NCBI GenBank assembly: GCA_963848955.1
Contig: CAWKFQ010000017.1
Coordinates: 394,391 to 458,390 of the forward strand
DNA: 64,000 bases
Direction: 5' to 3'
Source: DASUPK01 sp963848955
GTDB taxonomy: Bacteria > Actinomycetota > Thermoleophilia > Solirubrobacterales > 70-9
Both the position numbers and the translations under genes were made by a program. Below the pieces are notes generated by a model, which was not told the origin of the DNA, did not search any database, and saw only the letters and a list, made by a program, of their open reading frames with translations. Position 1 is the first letter of the stretch, and every line of letters starts with the position of its first letter. Positions 8,185 through 16,192 of the stretch are shown here, piece by piece.

Positions 8185-9144
8185 ATGACTCGTCCGGTCG
8201 TCCTCGGGGTTGTCGGGGACTCCGCCGCCGGGAAGACCACCCTCACCCGCGGCGTCGTCCGGGTCCTCGGCGGGCGCGAACACGTCTCGTACATCAGCGG
8301 CGACGACTACCACCGCTACGGGCGCGAGCAGCGAAACGAGCTCGGCATCACGCCGCTGAACCCGGCCGCCAACCACCTCGACATTCTCGGCCAGCACCTG
8401 GTGCACATCCGTGACCGGGAGCCGGTCCTGAAGCCCACCTACGACCACCGCAGCGGGAGGCTTGGGCCGCCGGAGTACGTGCGCCCGCACCGCTTCGTAG
8501 TGGTCGAGGGACTGCTCAACTTCAGCTCGGAGGAGCTCTGCGCCGCCCACGACATCCGGGTCTTCCTGGCGCCGCCCGAGGAGCTGCGCCGGACGTGGAA
8601 GCTGACCCGCGACTGCACCCGGAGGGGCTACACGACCCACGAGGTCATCGCCGAACTGGATCGCCGGGAGGAGGACGTCGAGCGCTACATCCGGCCTCAG
8701 CGGCGCCCCGCGGACATCATCGTCTCGTTCGCGCCCACCACCAGCGGCAACCCCGAGCTGCTCGATGCCGACCTGATCCTGCGCGACACGCTCAGGCACC
8801 CCGACCTCTCGCCCTTCCTGCTGCCCGACGGGGACGGCCCGACGCTGGCCCGGCGCGAGCACGAGTCGCTCCTCCGGATCCCCGGCGAGACTGACCCGGA
8901 CCTCGCCGCCCGGCTCGAGGACGCGGTCTGGAGCCGGATGCAGTACGCGAGCCACCTGCGCGCCCAGCGGCTCGGAGAGTTCACGATCGGCACGGAGCTG
9001 CACCGCTCCCAGTCGCTGGCGCTGGTCCAGACCCTGCTGCTCTACCAGCTGGTCTCGACTCGGGCCGAGATCGGGGCCGGCGTCGATCCGCACCGTGGGC
9101 ATCCGCCGAACGTGACCGGCGCCGACTCGGCGCTTCACGCCTAG
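8185..9144 (+). CDS. prk: Phosphoribulokinase
   Basis: This 319-residue P-loop kinase has the nucleotide-binding loop GDSAAGKTT at residues 11-19, then SGDDYHRYGREQR and KPTYDHRSG, which bind ribulose 5-phosphate in the PRK family, and a VVEGLLNF Walker-B-like strand. It phosphorylates ribulose 5-phosphate to ribulose 1,5-bisphosphate. No RuBisCO gene is in the window, so either it is encoded elsewhere or the enzyme serves another pentose function. It is co-directional with the aldolase gene and convergent with the LysR gene 10 bases downstream. Confidence 0.88.
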   Translation: MTRPVVLGVVGDSAAGKTTLTRGVVRVLGGREHVSYISGDDYHRYGREQRNELGITPLNPAANHLDILGQHLVHIRDREPVLKPTYDHRSGRLGPPEYVRPHRFVVVEGLLNFSSEELCAAHDIRVFLAPPEELRRTWKLTRDCTRRGYTTHEVIAELDRREEDVERYIRPQRRPADIIVSFAPTTSGNPELLDADLILRDTLRHPDLSPFLLPDGDGPTLARREHESLLRIPGETDPDLAARLEDAVWSRMQYASHLRAQRLGEFTIGTELHRSQSLALVQTLLLYQLVSTRAEIGAGVDPHRGHPPNVTGADSALHA

Positions 9145-9154
9145 CCCGGGTGTC

Positions 9155-10120
9155 CTAGCGTCGCCGGCGGGTGCGCTTCACCTCGTCGCCGTGCGAGCGG
9201 GCGAGTGCCTCGGCCGCGGCGGGTGAGCGGACGAACTCGGTGAAGGCCTTCGCCGCCTCGGAGCCGGGGCCGATGGTGGATCGGACCACGTACCAGGAGC
9301 GCTTCGGCAGGCCGCCGCGCGGGCGAATCGTCTTCAGCAGGCCGACCTCGAGCTCCAGGGCGACGGACTCGCGGGACTGCAACGCGATGCCGAGCCCGAT
9401 CTGCGCGGCGCTCTTGATTGCACCGTTCGACCCCAGGGTGAGGATCGGCGGTTCGATCTGATTGGAGTTGAGGTACGTCTCGCAGAGCCGGCGCGTGCCG
9501 GATCCCTGCTCCCGCATCAACCAGGGCCTGCCCGCGAGCTCGTCCACCGCGACCCAGGCCCGCTTTGCCAGCGGGTCCTCGGGCGAGGTGATCAGCACGA
9601 ACTCGTTGTCGAGGAAGACCTCGCCCTGGAACCCGCGCCCGGAGGGGGCCTGGCCCGAGATCGCGACGTCCGCCTCGTGCGCCTCGAGGCGCCCGAAGAC
9701 CTCCTCGCGGTTCCCGACGTGGACGGTCACCTCGATCGTGGGCTCGCGCTCCTGGAAGGCATGCAGGAGCGGGGGCAGCAGGTACTCGCCCGCGGTGGTC
9801 ACGGCGGTCACCCGCAGCGGGGCCGTCTCGCCCTTGGCGACCTCTCCCGCCACCTCCGAGCCCTCCTTGAGCAGGGCCAGGACGTCGGCGGCGTAGCGGG
9901 CGTAGGCCTCGCCGGCGGCGGTCGGCCTGATGCTCCGGCCGGCGCGCTCGGTGAGGTCCACTCCGAGCTCGCGCTCCAGGGCGGCAACCGCGGCGGAGAC
10001 CGAGGGCTGGGTCACAACGAGCTCCTCGGCGGCGCCGGTCACCGACCCGTGGCGAAATACCGCAAGGAACGCCGAGAGCTGGGTCACCGTGACGGCCACG
10101 CGAAGCAACATATAGGGCAT
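9155..10120 (-). CDS. LysR-family transcriptional regulator (CbbR/CysB-like)
   Basis: This 321-residue protein has an N-terminal winged helix (TQLSAFLAVFRHGSVTGAAE) followed by a LysR substrate-binding domain. The ATG at 10120 lies inside a palindrome; an alternative ATG at 10111 would leave that palindrome fully upstream and is equally likely. It is divergent from the aminotransferase gene and convergent with prk. LysR proteins in this setting often sense a metabolite of the pathway they flank; candidate targets are the aminotransferase, prk and the aldolase gene (inference). Confidence 0.88.
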   Translation of the reverse strand: MPYMLLRVAVTVTQLSAFLAVFRHGSVTGAAEELVVTQPSVSAAVAALERELGVDLTERAGRSIRPTAAGEAYARYAADVLALLKEGSEVAGEVAKGETAPLRVTAVTTAGEYLLPPLLHAFQEREPTIEVTVHVGNREEVFGRLEAHEADVAISGQAPSGRGFQGEVFLDNEFVLITSPEDPLAKRAWVAVDELAGRPWLMREQGSGTRRLCETYLNSNQIEPPILTLGSNGAIKSAAQIGLGIALQSRESVALELEVGLLKTIRPRGGLPKRSWYVVRSTIGPGSEAAKAFTEFVRSPAAAEALARSHGDEVKRTRRRR

Positions 10121-10127
10121 TACCTAT
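10112..10127. promoter_or_regulatory. Candidate LysR operator palindrome
   Basis: ATAGG-N6-CCTAT is a perfect 5-bp inverted repeat in the divergent gap between the LysR and aminotransferase genes. Its size and position fit a LysR T-N11-A type box with autoregulation. It overlaps the annotated regulator start codon, which favours the downstream ATG at 10111. Confidence 0.5.
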
Positions 10128-10182
10128 TGATTGGTGTGTTTTCTTAGTTTGTACTCGGCACAACTCGTGAGACGCTTGGCGG

Positions 10183-11322
10183 GTGAGGAGCGAGCTGCCC
10201 CCAATCTCCCCGTCAGAGAGGCTGCTCTGCGGTCCCGGGCCGAGCAACGTCGACCCCGCCGCCCTCGAGGCGATGCAGAAGCCCATGCTCGGGCACCTGG
10301 ACCCAGAGCTGCACGAGATCCTGCTCGACGTCGTCGACATGCTCCGCCGCGTCTACCGGGCCCAGGGCGGGCTGGTGCTGCCGTTGCAGGCGACCGGGAC
10401 ATCGGGGATGGAGGCCGGCCTCGCCAACCTGGTCGAGCCGGGCGAGACGGTGATCGTCGGATCCAGCGGCTACTTCGGCACGCGGATCGCCGAGATCGCC
10501 CGGCGCTGCGGCGCCGAGGTGGTCGAGGTCAGCGCGGACTGGGGCGAGCACGTCCCGAACGAGCGCCTGCTCGCGGCCCTGGACGACCACCCCGACACCC
10601 GCCTGCTGGCCATCGTCCACGGGGAGACCTCGACCGGCTGCGAGCATTCGCTGGAGGCACTCGGCGCGGCGATGCGCGGGCGCGACACCCTGCTGATGGC
10701 GGACTGCGTGACCACCCTGGGTGGTGTCGAGGTGGACTTCGACGGCTGGGGGATCGACTACGCCTACTCCTGCACCCAGAAGTGCCTCGGCGCGCCGCCG
10801 GGGATGTCCCCGGTGGCGGTGTCGGATCGAGCGCTGGAGCGCATCCGCACCAGGCGGGCGCCGGTCCCGTTCTCGATGGACCTGCTGCTTCTGCAGGACT
10901 ACTGGGTGGAGCGCCCCGCGACCTACCACCACACGGCACCCATCCTCCACATCTATGCGCTCCACGAGGTGCTCCGGCACACCCTCGACGAGGGTCTCGA
11001 GCGGCGCTGGGCCCGGCACACCGAGGCAGGGACCTACTTTCAGCAGCTGACCTCCTGCGCGGGCTTCGAGCTCCTGGCGGAACCGGCGCACCAGCTCGCG
11101 CCCCTGACCGCGGTCCGGGTGCCCGACGGAGTGGATGGGAAGGCCGTGCAGCGACAGCTGCTCGCCGAGGGCATCGAGGTGGGCGGCGGCCTCGGCCCGG
11201 ACGCTCCCGCGATCTGGCGGGTCGGCCTGATGGGCCCCAATGCCCGCACCGAGACGGCGGACCGAGTCTTCGAGTCGCTCGCGGCGGCGGTTGACAGCCA
11301 GGCCGTCGCGGTCGCCGTCTAG
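10183..11322 (+). CDS. Class V aminotransferase, serine-glyoxylate / alanine-glyoxylate type
   Basis: This 379-residue PLP enzyme starts at GTG (10183). The N-terminal LLCGPGPSNV and QATGTSGMEAGL segments, the HGETSTG motif and Lys200 in SCTQKC (the PLP Schiff-base lysine) place it in the AGXT/serine-glyoxylate aminotransferase group. It converts glyoxylate to glycine using serine or alanine as donor. That would recycle glyoxylate from malyl-CoA cleavage or photorespiration-like flux. It is divergent from the LysR regulator. Confidence 0.87.
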   Translation: MRSELPPISPSERLLCGPGPSNVDPAALEAMQKPMLGHLDPELHEILLDVVDMLRRVYRAQGGLVLPLQATGTSGMEAGLANLVEPGETVIVGSSGYFGTRIAEIARRCGAEVVEVSADWGEHVPNERLLAALDDHPDTRLLAIVHGETSTGCEHSLEALGAAMRGRDTLLMADCVTTLGGVEVDFDGWGIDYAYSCTQKCLGAPPGMSPVAVSDRALERIRTRRAPVPFSMDLLLLQDYWVERPATYHHTAPILHIYALHEVLRHTLDEGLERRWARHTEAGTYFQQLTSCAGFELLAEPAHQLAPLTAVRVPDGVDGKAVQRQLLAEGIEVGGGLGPDAPAIWRVGLMGPNARTETADRVFESLAAAVDSQAVAVAV

Positions 11323-11364
11323 CGAACCGGTCCGGCCCGCGTCGCGCGTAAAATCCGCGGTCCG

Positions 11365-11628
11365 ATGACCTACGTCATCACCGAGCCCTGCATCGACGTC
11401 AAGGACCTGACCTGCGTCGAGGTCTGCCCGGTGGACTGCATCCACCCCACCGAAGAGGAGCCGGACTTCGACGATCACCGGCAGCTCTACATCGACCCGG
11501 CCGAGTGCATCGACTGCGACGCCTGCGTCGAGGTCTGCCCCGTGGACGCCATCTTCCCGGAGGACCAGGTGCCACCCGGGCAGGAGAAGTTCACCGAGAT
11601 CAACGTCCAGTACTACACCCAGAAGTAA
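11365..11628 (+). CDS. 7Fe ferredoxin ([3Fe-4S][4Fe-4S])
   Basis: This 87-residue ferredoxin has Cys9, Cys17 and Cys58 placed as ligands of a [3Fe-4S] cluster and Cys21, Cys48, Cys51 and Cys54 as ligands of a [4Fe-4S] cluster, as in actinobacterial FdxA. The acidic insert between the two CxxxCP halves and the ATG start at 11365 fit the family. It is a small cytoplasmic electron carrier 42 bases after the aminotransferase; its partner is unknown. Confidence 0.93.
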   Translation: MTYVITEPCIDVKDLTCVEVCPVDCIHPTEEEPDFDDHRQLYIDPAECIDCDACVEVCPVDAIFPEDQVPPGQEKFTEINVQYYTQK

Positions 11629-11652
11629 CCGGGGCGGCCATCGGCTGAGCGC

Positions 11653-12627
11653 CTAGCCGGCCTGCACACCGACCACGAAGTCGATCTCCGGATCGAGGAT
11701 CTGCTCGATCAGCTCGTCGTCGGGGGTGATCCCCATCTCGCGGCAGCGGTTGCGGTAGTGCCGGACCTTCTGCTGCTGGTACTTGTCGAGGTCGAGGCCC
11801 GGCACGGCCTTCTGGTACTCGACCAGGCCGACCAGGTTGCCGCGGTACTCGTCGAAGACCTCGTGCACGAGGGCCTCGTAGGAGGGGTTCTTCTCGATCA
11901 GCGCGCGGCAGGCCTGGGTGCCGAAGGTGATGTGCCTGCCCTCGTCCCGCAGGATCAGCCTGAAGCCCTCCTTGAGCCCGGGGAAGGCGCCCCAGAGATC
12001 AGTGGTGTCGATGACGATCTCGTAGGAGGGCATGGTCAGCACTCCCTCGACGAAGGCGTTGTATGCCGCCGAGAAGCGCACGAAGGCCTCCTCGATCTCC
12101 TCCTGATCGCCGTCCATCGCGGCCTGCAGGAGCTCGCGCCCGTACCGGGGCAGGGCCTCGTGCAGGACGTCGCGGACCTCGAACCGGCCGCTCGGATCGA
12201 CGGTCTCGCCGCGGACGAGGAAGTGGCGCGCCACCTCCTCAGGCTCGAGCACTCCGACGACCTCGTCGTGCCAGCGCATGAAGAACTCGGCGTGCTTCGC
12301 CTCCTCCATCAGGAAGGTCGACAGGTACGTGACCCAGTCGAAGCGGCCCAGCGCGTGGGAGGCGGCGATCATCGGCACGAGCTCGTCGGTCACCGCCTGC
12401 TCGCCTGCGAGGAACCGGATCGTCACCCCGAGGAGCCCCTCGCGCTGCTGCTCTGAGATCCGCTCCCAGTCGGCGGCGTCCTGCGTGAAGTCGAGGTCAT
12501 CGACGTCCCAGATCTTCTTGATCGCGAACTTGTACTTCCGGTACGTCGGCCCCTTGACCATCGCCCGGGTGAAGTGGAAGCGACGGACGATGTCGGGGTC
12601 GAGATGCGAGCCGTTCCCATCGGCCAT
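11653..12627 (-). CDS. R2-like ligand-binding oxidase (R2lox)
   Basis: This 324-residue ferritin-superfamily protein has metal ligands visible at Glu76 (AGEQAV), Glu109 and His112 (EEAKH), Glu194 (FVEGV) and Glu229/His232 (DEGRH). Val79 and Tyr189 occupy the positions of the Val-Tyr ether cross-link that defines R2lox, which builds a Mn/Fe cofactor, rather than ribonucleotide reductase R2. Spacing between ligands matches the known family except for about 19 extra residues between Glu109 and Glu194. The physiological substrate of R2lox proteins is unknown. A GGAGGAG ribosome site precedes the ATG. Confidence 0.88.
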   Translation of the reverse strand: MADGNGSHLDPDIVRRFHFTRAMVKGPTYRKYKFAIKKIWDVDDLDFTQDAADWERISEQQREGLLGVTIRFLAGEQAVTDELVPMIAASHALGRFDWVTYLSTFLMEEAKHAEFFMRWHDEVVGVLEPEEVARHFLVRGETVDPSGRFEVRDVLHEALPRYGRELLQAAMDGDQEEIEEAFVRFSAAYNAFVEGVLTMPSYEIVIDTTDLWGAFPGLKEGFRLILRDEGRHITFGTQACRALIEKNPSYEALVHEVFDEYRGNLVGLVEYQKAVPGLDLDKYQQQKVRHYRNRCREMGITPDDELIEQILDPEIDFVVGVQAG

Positions 12628-12811
12628 CAGCGTTCTCCTCCTTGCCCTCGTCGACCACAGTCGACATGTCGATGATCACGTCCTCGAGCTCGAAGCTGCC
12701 GTGCCGATCGGCCATGTGCCGCTGGACGGCCTCGACCAGCGCCTTCTCGTCCGCCGCGACGATGGTCGCCCCGCAGCCGGCCTCCAGGCATTCGTACTGG
12801 CGGGCCACCAC
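12497..12811 (-). CDS. DUF1059 family small protein
   Basis: A GTG start at 12811, three bases after the amidotransferase stop, opens a protein whose first 50 residues (YECLEAGCGATI, VQRHMADRHG) match DUF1059, a small putative metal-binding family with conserved Cys and His. As read, the frame runs 131 bases into the R2lox gene, giving 104 residues against about 60 for the family. A TGA overlapping the R2lox ATG (TGATG) lies one phase away, so a one-base error is likely and the real gene probably ends near 12625. Confidence 0.6.
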   Translation of the reverse strand: MVARQYECLEAGCGATIVAADEKALVEAVQRHMADRHGSFELEDVIIDMSTVVDEGKEENADGRWERLASRPRHRPSLPLHPGDGQGADVPEVQVRDQEDLGRR

Positions 12812-12813
12812 GC

Positions 12814-13527
12814 TCAGGCGGTGTCGCCGGCGAGCTTCAGCCAGTTGCCGAACAGCCGCCGTGCAGTGGGATGGAGCTCCTCGGCCCGAGTCTGCAGCTC
12901 GGCGAGGAAGGCGTCGGCCCTCTCCGAGTCGAGCGCCTCGGCGAGATAGGCGCGGTACTCGGGAACCTCGGCCCATTCGCGGGCCATCTCGGGCGTGACC
13001 TCGAGGTGGAACTGGATCCCGAAGCCGCGCTCGCCGGCCTGGAACGCCTGGGTGGCCACCGGGGAGCTCGCCAGAGCGACGGCGCCGTCTGGCAGGTCGA
13101 AGGTGTCTCCGTGCCACTGCAGCGACGGGAAGGGGTCGTCGACGCCCTCGAACAGCGGGTGCTTCCGGCCCTCGTCGGTCAGCTCCACCGGCAACAGGCC
13201 CAGCTCCGGACTCTCCATGGTCCGGACCGGGGCGCCCAGGGCCGAGGCCAGCAGCTGCACGCCGAGGCAGACGCCGAGGAAGGGGCGGCCGTCCTCGACG
13301 ACCTCACGCACGAGGTCCTTCTCGGCGCCAAGCCAGGGATGGTCGGCGTCGTCATCGGCGCCCATCGGACCCCCCATGGCCAGCACGGCGTCGAACCCGC
13401 GCCAATCAGGAAGCGGCTCGTTCTCGTCCAGCTCGACCGCCACGGGCTCTACTCCCCGCTCGCTCATGACCTCCGAGAAGACGCCGGGCGGCTCGCAGGA
13501 GATGTGCTGAAGGACGAGTAGCCGCAT
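12814..13527 (-). CDS. Class I glutamine amidotransferase (GMP synthase-like)
   Basis: This 237-residue triad amidotransferase has Cys87 in GVCLGVQLLA as nucleophile and a downstream FHLEV histidine; MGGPMGADDD and LQWHGD are typical of the GuaA-like stand-alone group. It hydrolyses glutamine or related gamma-glutamyl amides; no synthetase partner is adjacent. It heads a tight string with the DUF1059 and R2lox genes. Confidence 0.85.
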   Translation of the reverse strand: MRLLVLQHISCEPPGVFSEVMSERGVEPVAVELDENEPLPDWRGFDAVLAMGGPMGADDDADHPWLGAEKDLVREVVEDGRPFLGVCLGVQLLASALGAPVRTMESPELGLLPVELTDEGRKHPLFEGVDDPFPSLQWHGDTFDLPDGAVALASSPVATQAFQAGERGFGIQFHLEVTPEMAREWAEVPEYRAYLAEALDSERADAFLAELQTRAEELHPTARRLFGNWLKLAGDTA

Positions 13528-13536
13528 CGCCTCGTG

Positions 13537-14037
13537 CTATCCCCCGTCCGGCGTGGTCGTCGCCTGCTGGCCCTTCTTCCCCTTCGGCGGGTTTGACGCG
13601 CCCACGCGCTCGTTGTTCACGTCCTCCACCTTGCCGGTGTTCGCGTCTATCTGGATCACGACGAGCTGTGTGAACCCCTGGGGGTGCAAGGCGCTCCCGA
13701 TCGGGTCCGACAGGGAGACGAACCAGAAGGGCTTCCGGTTGAGGCCCTGTCGGAGCATCCGGATCTGCGTGGACCCCGGGTCGAAGTCCACCTGCCGGTC
13801 GGCGATCGCGATCGCCTGCTCTTTGCTGATCCGGATCTGCGACTGCTGGCAGCTCCTGGCGACGACGGCCGCCAACACCACAAGGGCGATCAGGACGAGG
13901 ATACGACCCCAGGTCGGGCGAACACGGCCACTGCGACCTGACACCCACGTACCCGGGTCCGACCAGTTCGCTCGCTTTGGAGGATCCGCCACCTGGCCGA
14001 GACTACCCCGGCCGGCAGGCATCTCGCTGTCCTTCAC
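13537..14037 (-). CDS. Single-pass membrane protein with PepSY-like external domain
   Basis: This 166-residue protein has a proline/glycine-rich cytoplasmic start, one membrane helix around residues 45-61 (ILVLIALVVLAAVVA), then an external domain SKEQAIAIADRQ...LVVIQIDANTGKVEDV that resembles a PepSY unit, ending in a low-complexity tail. Function is unknown. It is the last gene of the minus-strand group that begins with the ammonium transporter. Confidence 0.65.
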   Translation of the reverse strand: MKDSEMPAGRGSLGQVADPPKRANWSDPGTWVSGRSGRVRPTWGRILVLIALVVLAAVVARSCQQSQIRISKEQAIAIADRQVDFDPGSTQIRMLRQGLNRKPFWFVSLSDPIGSALHPQGFTQLVVIQIDANTGKVEDVNNERVGASNPPKGKKGQQATTTPDGG

Positions 14038-14040
14038 CCG

Positions 14041-14193
14041 TCAGACGGTCGGACGGAATTCGATCCCGATGCTGGTGGCCAGCACGATGATCAAGACGAT
14101 GATCACGCAGATGACGGAGATCGCCAACATCGCGTACTCGAAGCCCTTGACGTGAGTCTGCTTGGGCGGGAATTCGATTTGCTTGCCGTTCAT
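14041..14193 (-). CDS. 50-residue single-span membrane protein
   Basis: ATG at 14193 encodes MNGKQIEFPPKQ, then one hydrophobic helix (AMLAISVICVIIVLIIVLA) and a short tail ending FRPTV. It starts two bases after the stop of the 100-residue membrane gene, so it is translationally coupled. Tiny size and coupling to amt suggest an accessory subunit; no family is recognised. Confidence 0.65.
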   Translation of the reverse strand: MNGKQIEFPPKQTHVKGFEYAMLAISVICVIIVLIIVLATSIGIEFRPTV

Positions 14194-14194
14194 C

Positions 14195-14497
14195 TCAGCG
14201 TCCTTCCCGGCTGGCCGCCCGCCTGTTGGCGACGTATCTGCTCAGGCGCCTGTTCTCATAGACGACCCACCCGATCAAGACGGCGATCGTGACGAAGATG
14301 CCGATGTACGTCAGCGCGTAGTAGGCGCCGTTCGCTCCACTGCCATCCGGCCCGTAGACGGTCCCGGACCCGAAGGTCATGAACCCGGCACAGTCCTTGT
14401 AGTTCGCCTGCAGGATGAAGTCCAAGGAGTCATCGGCCGGGATTGCGCCCGAGTTGTGCGTGACACAGCTGGGGGCACTGTCGATTATCGCCGGCAT
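14195..14497 (-). CDS. Small membrane protein downstream of amt
   Basis: This 100-residue protein has an external N-terminal half with two cysteines (SCVTHN, DCAGFM) and a glycine-rich stretch, one membrane helix (YIGIFVTIAVLIGWVVY, about residues 64-80) and a basic cytoplasmic tail. The Cys pair outside the membrane could form a disulfide. It lies 52 bases after amt and is coupled to the 50-residue membrane gene. I recognise no family. Confidence 0.65.
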   Translation of the reverse strand: MPAIIDSAPSCVTHNSGAIPADDSLDFILQANYKDCAGFMTFGSGTVYGPDGSGANGAYYALTYIGIFVTIAVLIGWVVYENRRLSRYVANRRAASREGR

Positions 14498-14549
14498 CAG
14501 TCCTCCTCGCCAATCGCGTCGACTCTACTCTCACTGGCTCCGCGTGCGG

Positions 14550-15987
14550 TCATCTCACCAGGTCCCTGGCCGCCTCACGCTGGACCTGGTCGGCAGGGGT
14601 TCGCGTCTCCCCATCGGGCTCGATCAGCAGATCCTCCGCATGGGCGAACTCCGGCACGTGGATGTCATATCGGTACTCGGCCGCATCGAGCCCGTCGAGC
14701 TCCACCTCGGGCGGCACCCGCAGCAGGTTGAACTGTTTCAGGATCTTGGCCGCGACCCACCCAGAGAGGAAGCCCAGGGGCAGGAAGGTCGCCAGGCCCA
14801 GTAGCTGACCCCAAATGGAGCTGTCCACGTTGTTGAGACCGGTTGGATAGCCGGCGGCGAACACACCGACCCAGATGATTCCCAGGAAGCCCGAATAGCC
14901 GTGGACGGCGACCGCCCCGACCACGTCGTCGACGCGCATCTTCTCCTCGATCCAGGTTCCGACGTAGACGACGGTGCCTCCTGTGATCATGGCGAGCAGG
15001 TAGCCGAGGGTCGGGGCGTAGACGTCGGCTCCCGCCGAGACACCGATCACTCCCGCGAGTCCGCCGGAAACGGTCCAGAATGGATCGCCCCGGCTGGTGA
15101 AGTAGGCGCCGGTGAAGCCACCCGCGAAGCCGAAGGTGATGATCATCGCGATCGAGCCGAGCGTGGTGGGGCTGAGGTAGATGTTCGCCCAGCCGGGGAA
15201 TGCAGTTGATGCGATCACCAGGCAGGCGGCGTAGAACCCATAGAAACCGGTGAAGATCAGCATCAGCCCCATCAGCGTCATGTGGATGTTGTGAGGTCTG
15301 AAGGTCCTTGCCAGGCCGTCCTTCGTGTATTTGCCTATTCGTGGCCCGAGGTTGAATAAGACCCCCAGCGTGAACGCTCCCGAAACGCCGTGCACGACGG
15401 CTGAGGCGATCGAGTCGTGGAAGCCGAATCGGAGCGTCATCCAGCCGCCGGCGCTCCAGCCCCACGCCGCATCCAGCATCCAGACGACCGAGCCGAGCAG
15501 GCAGGCCAGCACGAGATAGGCCGAGAGCCGAACCCGCTCCAGCAGCGACCCAGACATGATCGACGCGGTGGTCCAGGAGAACAGGAGGAAGGCCAGGAAG
15601 AAGACCAGGTTGATGTTGTTCGTCAGGTTCGGCCCGAAGGTGTCGGACCACGGGATCCCGCTCTGACAGGTGACGCTGGTGAAGTCGGCGCTGTTCGGCC
15701 CAATCGGCGGGATTCCGGGCTGGTTACAGCTGTAGACCCACCAGCCGATGTAGTACATGGTGGGCGTGACCACCGCAATCGTCAGGATGTTCTTCATCGC
15801 GGTCGCCAGGGCGTTCTTGCGACGCGCGACGCCCGTCTCGTAGGTCATGAAGCCCACGTGGATGAGCCACATGAGCACGACCGTGAAGAAGTAGAACTGC
15901 TCGCCCAGGATCGCGCTGTCCAGCGTCTGCGCGTCCTGGATCTGCGTCAGCGGATCAGGTGCAACCTGGGCGATAGGAGTCGATCAT
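14550..15987 (-). CDS. amt: Ammonium transporter (Amt/MEP/Rh), probable N-terminal frameshift
   Basis: This is a multi-span channel with Amt signatures: HVSG-type segment AVVHGVSGAFTLGVLFNLGPR, FGFAGGFTGAYF, VAVHGYSGFLGIIWVG and a soluble C-terminal tail. From the internal GTG at 15878 it gives 442 residues; reading upstream in the same frame gives a further plausible helix start (LTQIQDAQ...FYFF) with no start codon. ATG at 15987, preceded by GGGAGGGA, would restore it with one indel near the CCC at 15968-15972. It conducts ammonium and possibly methylammonium, of interest beside an amine-using operon. Confidence 0.85.
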
Positions 15988-16192
15988 TGCCGGCCGTGTC
16001 CCTCCCAGAAAGGCGCCTCGACTCGCGCGGCCGCGACACAGGCTTCGAGCAGCGCAACTTATCTTCCCCGCAAGCCTCCCTCAATAGGCAAAGCCCACAC
16101 ATTTCGCCGCGCACGAGGGTAGGGTTCGCACATAGGCTGGCCGCCGGACGCGATTAGATCCGCGCCGGCGGGGAGAGGAACGGAGGGTTTGC

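Noticed and set aside
7822..9138. 438-residue minus-strand frame opposite the aldolase and PRK genes
   Set aside because: Shadow of PRK, whose P-loop and substrate motifs are on the plus strand.
10213..11478. 421-residue minus-strand frame
   Set aside because: Antisense of the aminotransferase and ferredoxin genes.
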